Assembly (NCBI RefSeq): GCF_003576645.1
Contig: NC_044925.1
Span: 9,694,852 to 9,758,851, forward strand
Direction: 5' to 3'
Length of the DNA: 64,000 nt
Origin: Ipomoea triloba
Lineage: Eukaryota > Streptophyta > Magnoliopsida > Solanales > Convolvulaceae
Shown: positions 57,612 to 64,000 of the stretch, in pieces
How the letters are laid out: each line of letters starts with the position of its first letter
Numbering within the stretch: position 1 is the stretch's first letter
Translations under genes and position numbers: made by a program
Notes under the pieces: model-generated
What the model saw: the letters and a program-made list of their open reading frames with translations, nothing else
Database searches by the model: none
Told to the model about the DNA's origin: nothing

Positions 57612-60600
57612 GACACCAGGGACATATGGTTCATTGACAGTGGATGTTCGAGACATATGACGGGAAACTTAACACTGCTAGAGAACATCCATCCTATCGA
57701 AGGTCCCCTGGTGACATTTGGAGACAACGAGAAGAAAGGACGTACAAAGGCTGTTGGTGAAGTTCATAAGAATGAATTGGTGATCAAGGGGGTATCCTAC
57801 GTTGAGGGGCTCAAATTCAACCTCCTTAGCACAAGCCAGTTCTGTGACAAGGGCTACAGAGTGATCTTCACCAAAGGCAAGTGCCAAATCATACAAGAGG
57901 AAACTCTCGAAGTCGTCCTCGAAGCAGCAAGGAAAGGAAACATGTACATAGTGGATTGGAGATCTGCCAAACCATCCCTATGTATGCTGGCAAGGAGCAA
58001 GGAAGACTTATGCTGGGATTGGCACAGTAAGCTTAGCCATCTGAACTTCAAAACTATCAACAAGCTTACTAAGAGGAACCTTGTGGAAGGACTGCCCAAA
58101 GTGACGTTTCGAAAGGATAAGATATGTGAGGCATGTCAACGCTGCAAACAGATCAAATCCTCTTTCAAAAGCAAAGCCGAGACATCATCCACTAGACCAT
58201 TAAGTCTTCTTCACATGGACTTATTTGGACCGGTGGATCCACCCAGCATGAAAGGAAGAAAGTACACTCTTGTGGTAGTAGATGACTACACAAGATTCAC
58301 CTGGATCGTGCTCTTAACGAAGAAAAGCGAGACAAAAGTTGCCCTACCAAATCTTTTGAAGCAAGTTCAAGTTGAAAAGGATGTCTCGATACAAAAGATT
58401 CGGTCAGATCAAGGTGGAGAGTTCGTTAATCAAGTTATAGAGAGCTACTGCAACGAGAACGGTATTCATCATCAGTTGTCAGCTGCTCGAACGCCTCAAC
58501 AGAACGGGGTTGCTGAAAGAAGGAACAGAACTCTCAAGGAAGCTGCAAGGACCATGCTCTCGCAAGCCAACATATCTCAAGGATTTTGGGCAGAAGCAAT
58601 CAACACAGCGTGCTATACCCAAAATCGGTCCTTGATCGTGAAAGGAGTTGGAAAGACTCCATATGAGTTGTGAAATGGAAGAAAACCGAATGTAAGCTAC
58701 TTCCACACATTCGGGTGCAAATGCTATGTCCACAACAATGGGAAGACTCAGCTAAGAACTTTTGATGAAAAGGCAAATGATAGAGTATTTCTGGGATACT
58801 CATCGACAAGTAAAGCATTCAGAGTCTTCAACAAGCGGAGATTGGTGGTTGAAGAATCCATACATGTCTCTTTTAATGATAGAGCATCAACAGATCAACC
58901 ATCAAAGTCAATGGAAGCAGCTGAGGAAGCTCAGTCGGAGTCAATCGAGAGATTAAACTCACCTCTCGATGGGAAGAAACCGATAGTTCGAGACGTAGCG
59001 GAACTCCAGTCAGAATCAGATGATGAAGAGCCTACCAAGAAGAAAGCTCCTAACTCAGTTGATCGGATCCAGATCATAGATGCTCAACCCACATCTCAAC
59101 CTTCAACGGAAGTATCAACTGAGGAGCCACAACCCGACCTAAGATGGCTGAGAAGTCACCCTGCTGATCAAGTGATTGGAGATGTACGTGACAGAGTTCG
59201 GACCAGATCAGCATATAGAGAAAGCATGTTTGCTTGCTTTCTATCTCAAAAAGAGCCTAAGGTGATCGATGAGGCTCTATGTGATCCAGATTGGGTGCAA
59301 GCCATGTAAGAGGAACTTCATCAGTTTGAATGGAACGATGTTTGGGAACTAGTTCCGAGACCTCATCATCAGAATGTCATTGGTACAAAGTGGGTTTTCA
59401 GAAACAAGATGAATGAGGATGGAGTCATTGTTAGGAACAAGGCCAGACTTGTTGCCAAAGGCTATTGTCAGGAGGAAGGAATAGATTTTGATGAAACCTT
59501 CAAAGACTTCAAAGTGTATCAAATGGATGTCAAGAGCGCTTTTCTGAACGGACTTCTCGAAGAAGAGGTGTACGTTGAACAACCTCCGGGTTTCTTGAAG
59601 GACGTGGGAGTTGACAAAGTATACAAGTTGAAGAAGGCACTTTACGGCTTAAAACAAGCTCCGAGAGCTTGGTATGATACCTTATCCTCTTTTCTACTTC
59701 AGTGTGGGTTCACCAAAGGCCTAGTGGACAAAACATTGTTTAGAATTAAGGATGAGGATCACATCTTATTGGTGCAAATCTATGTGGACGATATCATTTT
59801 TGGAAGCACCAATCCAGACTTGTGCGAGAAGTTCTCCAGGTTGATGAAAGGGAAGTTCGAGATGAGCATGATGGGAGAACTCAACTACTTCCTTGGATTA
59901 CAAGTGAGACAGCTTAAGGAAGGTATCTTCATCAATAAGGAGAAATACACCAAGGATCTGCTCAGAAAATACAACATAGAAGGGAAATCCTCAGTCAAAG
60001 TACCCATGGGAACCTCTCTACATATCGATGTCGACAGTGAAGGTCGAGAGGTCGATCAAACTACGTATCGAGGTATCATCGGATCTCTTCTTTATTTAAC
60101 TGCTAGCAGACCAGCTATATCCTTTGCAGTAGGTGTATGTGCTAGATTTCAGGCAAGTCCTAAGGAAAGTCACTTAAATGCATCTAAAAAGATCCTTAGA
60201 TATCTCAAAGGTACGCAAAGTGTTGGACTTTGGTATTCGAGAGGTGGATCTTTCGAACTTACGGGTTATTCAGATGCGGACTTTGCCGGTTGCAAAATAG
60301 ATCGAAAGAGCACATCAGGGACATGTCAGTTTCTAGGTGGAAGACTTGTCTCATGGTTTAGCAAGAAACAGCATTCGATAGCTACAAGCACCGCTGAGGC
60401 AGAATATGTAGCAGCTGGAAGTTGCTGTGCTCAGGTTTTATGGATGAAGCAACAATTACTGGATTATGGTGTTGAATGGAAAGAAGTTAAGATCATGTGT
60501 GACAACACCAGTGCTATAGCTATTACTCAGAATCCAGTGTTACATTCAAGAACAAAACACATTGATATCAAGTATCACTTCATCCGAGACCATGTTGAGA

Positions 60601-60725
60601 AAAAGGATATAACTTTGGAATACGTTGCAACGGAGGAGCAACTAGCAGATATTTTCACAAAAGCGTTATGTGAAAATAGATTTTCTCAACTAAGGTTAGA
60701 ATTGGGAATGATAGAATTGGGATGA
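57597..60725 (+). pseudogene. pol: Copia B pol, one frame with two stops and a deletion in the polymerase
   Basis: Protease DSG at 57636-57644, GAG-pre-integrase zinc region, integrase (MDLFGPV, RSDQGGEF, NGVAERRN), reverse transcriptase with YVDD at 59781-59792, and RNase H ([22 protein letters not shown]). Only two stops break the frame: TGA 58671-58673 (Trp codon in copia A) and TAA 59307-59309. At about 59496-59515 the usual segment between DETF and [12 protein letters not shown] is missing. The repeated CTTCAAAG at the joint suggests an in-frame deletion of roughly 20 codons that removes the APVAR-type motif. It ends at TGA 60723-60725. Confidence 0.94.
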
Positions 60726-60923
60726 ATAATCAAATCTTATCTTCTTGTATTTAGTGCCATGAACTGTTTCGCATGTGAGGAGCGGTTTCATCAACTTTAT
60801 GGCAGCTTTGGAGTTACACAGCATTGAATGGTCATTCATATGGCATCCCGTGACTCTACAGTGTTAACTTTTTGGGCTATAAATAGAGGGTTTTCTTCAG
60901 CAGTTTATGTCATCGACTTCTTC

Positions 60924-61283
60924 ATGGAGAAGAAGAAAGGAAAAGACGATGTACCGTTCTGGTATAGGGGGAGAAAATCAGCAACGAAGTCCAAAGACTT
61001 TCAAGGAGAGAACTATCCAGAATCAACGAAGGGTGAACAGATTGCGGAGCTTCCTGATAATCCAAGCAAGCATCCTATTCCCATCCAAGGTGAATGGATC
61101 CCCAAATGCGAGGAGATCCACAACGATGGGATACTGGAGTCAGGAGAAGAGTCCCGTATAAGTGGGACTCCTACAGCTGCACATTCTGGAAAAGGAACTC
61201 CCTCAACCAAATGGAGAACCAAGGGAAGGGGAGATGAAGCCTGTGAGGAAGGTAGCAGCAGAGAAAAGGACAAGAAGGAATAG
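60924..61283 (+). CDS. Small hydrophilic ORF after pol, copia B copy (119 aa)
   Basis: Same start (MEKKKGKDDVPFW) and frame as 27812-28183, but it ends earlier (GEEGSSREKDKKE-like tail). It has no recognised domain. A TATA-like CTATAAATAGA is upstream at about 60878. Confidence 0.4.
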   Translation: MEKKKGKDDVPFWYRGRKSATKSKDFQGENYPESTKGEQIAELPDNPSKHPIPIQGEWIPKCEEIHNDGILESGEESRISGTPTAAHSGKGTPSTKWRTKGRGDEACEEGSSREKDKKE

Positions 61284-61799
61284 CCACCTCTAGTTTTGTT
61301 ATTAGGATAAATAGGACTTTAGATGGCTAGTTCTTGTTCTAAGGTTAGATTCCTATTAGGCTGTCCAAGGCCAAACAAAAGTTTCTATGGAATCTAATAG
61401 GATATTGATTCATATGTAATGTTTTCGAAAATCACTAAATGAACTTAAGGAAATGTTCCAAGTGATATCTTTTGATGAATCAATCTTGTCTCCGTATCGC
61501 AATCTGTGTTCGAAAGGTAGTTCGAGAGGTACATGTTCAGTTTGCCTATTTGTGTTATGTCTCGAAGAAGGGTAGTTCGAGAGATCACTTCGAAAGATAT
61601 CAAACTGACTATCTACGTATCTCTAAATGGAGGAATAAGGAGGGTTAGGGATCGATCACTCAAGGGGAAGATCCTTAACCACAGGAATGCTTAGATGGAG
61701 GAATAAGGAGGTTTAGGGATCAATCACTCAGGGGGAAGATCCTTAAACTAGCAAAGTCGAGAGTTTACCTTCGAAGAGGTAAAACTAATGAGCTCAACG
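61284..61799 (+). other. Copia B spacer with repeated purine tracts
   Basis: Matches copia A 28184-28690, including both GGAGGAATAAGGAGG units and TTCGAGAGGT motifs. It ends at the gypsy insertion. No ORF. Confidence 0.85.
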
Positions 61800-63366
61800 T
61801 GTAATATCCCGTATTTTCCTAACATTATTATTTTATCCTAAGGCGTTGACATTCATAAGTTATGATCTCCCGATGTCTCAAAAGAATTATTATAAGTAAG
61901 GACAGTTAGTAATAAGCTGCGAACCTACGTACCGGTCACGAACCGTAAAAATTTTAAGAGCTGGTGTTCGGACCCGTTTGTCCTAGGAAATGAATTATTA
62001 GACACCATACTATTATTCTTGAATTTCCTATTTAATTAAATCAGCTCATAGCAGCGAAAATTTATTTTGATCGTACATTGCTAAATTTCGCGGTGTACCG
62101 AACCTAGCCCAATTTTGAGGGTTAGTCTGGAATAAATTTTTAGTTTCGGAAATTATTCTATCTGGATTATTTTCTACCGAAACTTTATCTGTTTGAACCA
62201 CAACTGATAAGTTGGAAGATATTTTATTATTTTATTATTTTTTTTCCAAGCTTATCACATAAGATTGGGATCAATATAAAAGCAATTTCCCATTTCTTCA
62301 ATTCTTCATTCCCATTTCGTGAGGAGAGAGAGAGATGATTCCATTTCCATCTTCTTCACAAAGCTTCAATTTCCATGGCAAATTCCTTCACATCTCTCAA
62401 TTTTATTCGGTAAATCTTCGTTTTTATTCGGTAAATAGTTCTATTTTCCTTCCTAGAGCATGGATTTGAGATTAATTTCTTGAAATCTCTTGTTATGGTG
62501 TTGATTGTGATCTTAGGATTTTAAGGTGAAATTGGGGAAATCAACTCCAAAAGTCTTCTACGAGGACTAGTAACCNAGTGGTCGTTATATTATATTGTTA
62601 GAGCGAAGTCTATTCGCCGTTATGTCGTCATGTTGGGATAAGGAGAGGTGCCCACGGGAAGGCTTGAGTGCCACGGCCCGGGGTTGGGATAAGGGAGGAA
62701 CCTACGGGAGGGCTGGAGTGCCATGGCCCGAGGTTGTAGGCCTCACTCTTACTATATGAAACTAAGGAAGTTTTAAAAATGAGTAAAAAGTTACTCTGTA
62801 ACGTCTTTGAGAAAGAAATGATTTTGTCTTACGAGACGAGTGGATTTTGATTCACTGAACGATATACTATTTTCCAAATGATTATGTTTTCAAACCTTTG
62901 TCTACTTTTGAGTGACATCGGATTTCCTTACTTAGCCGTCGTGCTAACTGCACTTCAATGTGTTTCTTATCAGTTGCAGATTAGTGTGGGCCCCTGTAGC
63001 CGATGAGCTCGGAATAGAAGGGAAGTACAAATTGAGGTCTACTCTTTGATGTAGATAGGGATTGTTATTAATGTTGAGGTCTACTCTTTGATGTAGATAG
63101 GGATTGTTATTAATGTTGTAAGTTTAGCCTGTGCACTTATAGGGATTGTTATTAATGTTGTAAGTTTAGCCTGTGCACTTAGAGGGATTGTTATTAATGT
63201 TGTAAGTTTAGCCTGTGCACTTAGAGTGGAGTTTGTCAAAGAGGTGATAGAATTCACTCTAGGTGTGGCGGTAGCACCGGATTTTCTGTTGATATGATGT
63301 AAGCTTCCGCAGCGTTTTATTACGGATTTTGTAATTAATGTAAAAGTTGAAAATTGGGGTGTTACA
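61800..63366 (+). repeat. 5' LTR of the terminal gypsy element
   Basis: TGTAATATCCCG to GGGGTGTTACA. It contains an N at 62576, where two different LTR parts meet, and a three-fold repeat of AGGGATTGTTATTAATGTTG (63056-63225). Its 3' part matches the Tekay-1 LTR (12236-12572). Confidence 0.9.
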
Positions 63367-63369
63367 AGG

Positions 63370-63381
63370 TGGTATCAGAGC
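63370..63381 (+). other. Primer binding site of the terminal gypsy element
   Basis: TGGTATCAGAGC, three bases after the LTR. Confidence 0.9.
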
Positions 63382-63812
63382 CTAGGTTGAACCTTTGGGA
63401 ATCAGGTCGAAGCCTAGGTTGTGATCAGAGTTTGATATGCTCAGTATCAAAGTGTATATCAGAGCTTAGGATTTGAGGTCCTTGTTATCGATAATAGAAT
63501 TGGGTATGCTCTGTTACAAAGTGAAATTAGAGCATAAGGTAATAAGGTTTTGGAAATACGCTCTGTTACAAGAGCATAAGGTAATAAGGTTTTGGAAATA
63601 CGCTCTGTTACAGAGTGAAATCGGAGCTTAATTTTGGAAATACGCTCTGTTACAGAGTGAAATCGGAGCTTAAGGTTATAAGTTGGTATTAAGGCGGTTC
63701 GAATCTTTGGAGGTTAGATTGGAGCCTAGCCTGTGAAATTTTTGTAAGTTGTGAAACCTTGGATAATAAGAAGGAAGTTTCGAGGACGAAACTCTTTTTA
63801 AGGGGGGTAGAG
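63382..63812 (+). other. Short internal region with repeats and purine tract
   Basis: About four diverged copies of a unit with ACGCTCTGTTACAGAGTG and AAAT.GGAGCTTAA, then the gypsy 3' leader (GAAGTTTCGAGGACGAAAC) and purine tract TTTAAGGGGGGTAGAG at 63797-63812. No ORF. Confidence 0.85.
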
Positions 63813-64000
63813 TGTAATACCCCGTATTTTCCTAACATTATTATTTTATCCTAAGGCGTTGACATTCAAAAGTTATGATCTCCCGATGTCTCAAAAGAAT
63901 TATTATAAGTAAGGACAGTTAGTAATAAGCTGCGAACCTACGTACCGGTCACGAACTGTAAAAATTTTAAGAGCTGGTGTTCGGACCCGTTTGTCCTAGG
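63813..64000 (+). repeat. 3' LTR of the terminal gypsy element, start only
   Basis: TGTAATACCCCG onward, nearly identical to 61800-61987. Confidence 0.92.

Larger units (their letters stand above)
53975..61799 (+). mobile_element. Sirevirus-like copia element (copia B), truncated at the right by another insertion
   Basis: Same family as copia A, with pol nearly identical by eye. It has a 5' LTR, primer site, gag, pol, the small ORF and the start of the spacer with purine repeats. It stops at GAGCTCAACG (61799), where a gypsy LTR begins. In copia A the same point continues GATATATG. Left target site TAATG (53970-53974). Several joins (N at 54904, 55813, 56508; gap 56765-57061) affect it. Confidence 0.92.
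61800..64000 (+). mobile_element. Internally deleted, non-autonomous Tekay-like gypsy element, right end outside the window
   Basis: 5' LTR 61800-63366, then only 446 bp of internal sequence, then a second LTR from 63813. The interior has a primer site at its start and a gypsy 3' leader and purine tract at its end, with no coding region. It could be mobilised only by proteins of a relative. The first 188 bases of the two LTRs differ at three positions. Left target site CAACG (61795-61799). Confidence 0.88.

Overview
This window is a pile of plant transposable elements with no recognisable host gene. It suggests a eudicot nuclear genome, probably a repeat-rich, heavily methylated region. The evidence is chromodomain Ty3/gypsy elements of the Tekay/Del type with 2.4-3.2 kb LTRs, Sirevirus-like Ty1/copia elements with an extra ORF after pol, a hAT transposon, tRNA-Met primer sites (TGGTATCAGAGC) and abundant AT microsatellites. 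I could not fix the species; a Solanales plant such as a morning-glory relative is an impression only.

Layout. 1-2869: antisense Tekay-like LTR running in from the left. 3281-8375: complete but dead hAT transposon with an 8-bp target duplication. 8448-9134 and 9559-9812: two MITE-like elements. About 9991-10125: a tRNA-derived SINE relic. 10173-13230: LTR, primer site and leader of a Tekay-like element (Tekay-1), joined to the ORF of a non-autonomous Tat/Athila-like element. That ORF is split into three parts: 13231-14642, 41277-41612 (duplicated at 43196-43531) and 46188-46725. Its first interruption is a full Tekay element (Tekay-2, 14643-41271, duplication CACTT). Its second is a solo LTR (43532-46182, duplication TTGAG). 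The Tat-like 3' region and LTR run to 49805.

Tekay-2 is itself split inside pol by a Sirevirus-like copia element (copia A, 19569-34530). A truncated and partly inverted extra copia copy follows (34531-35811). To the right of the Tat-like LTR lies an older copia fragment (copia C, 49806-50478 and 53672-53974). It is interrupted by an antisense solo LTR (50479-53666, duplication ACCCC) and then by copia B (53975-61799). Copia B is cut by an internally deleted gypsy element (61800 to the window end).

All large ORFs carry stops, frameshifts or deletions, so no element here looks autonomous. The order of insertion can be read directly: copia C, then the Tat-like element, then Tekay-2, then copia A; and on the right, copia C, then copia B, then the terminal gypsy element. 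LTR divergence counted by eye agrees with this order (copia A LTRs about 0.6% apart over 500 bp, Tekay-2 LTRs about 1.3% over 450 bp).

The most interesting signals are three. First, a possible 1.3 kb intron in the copia family joins gag to pol in phase and is kept in two copies. Second, three RNA-hairpin repeats in the Tat-like 3' region show compensatory stem changes. Third, the Tat-like element has an ORF of unusual composition. Single N characters mark contig joins, most of which have an unresolved overlap or a missing piece, so several duplications and one deletion here are probably assembly effects.
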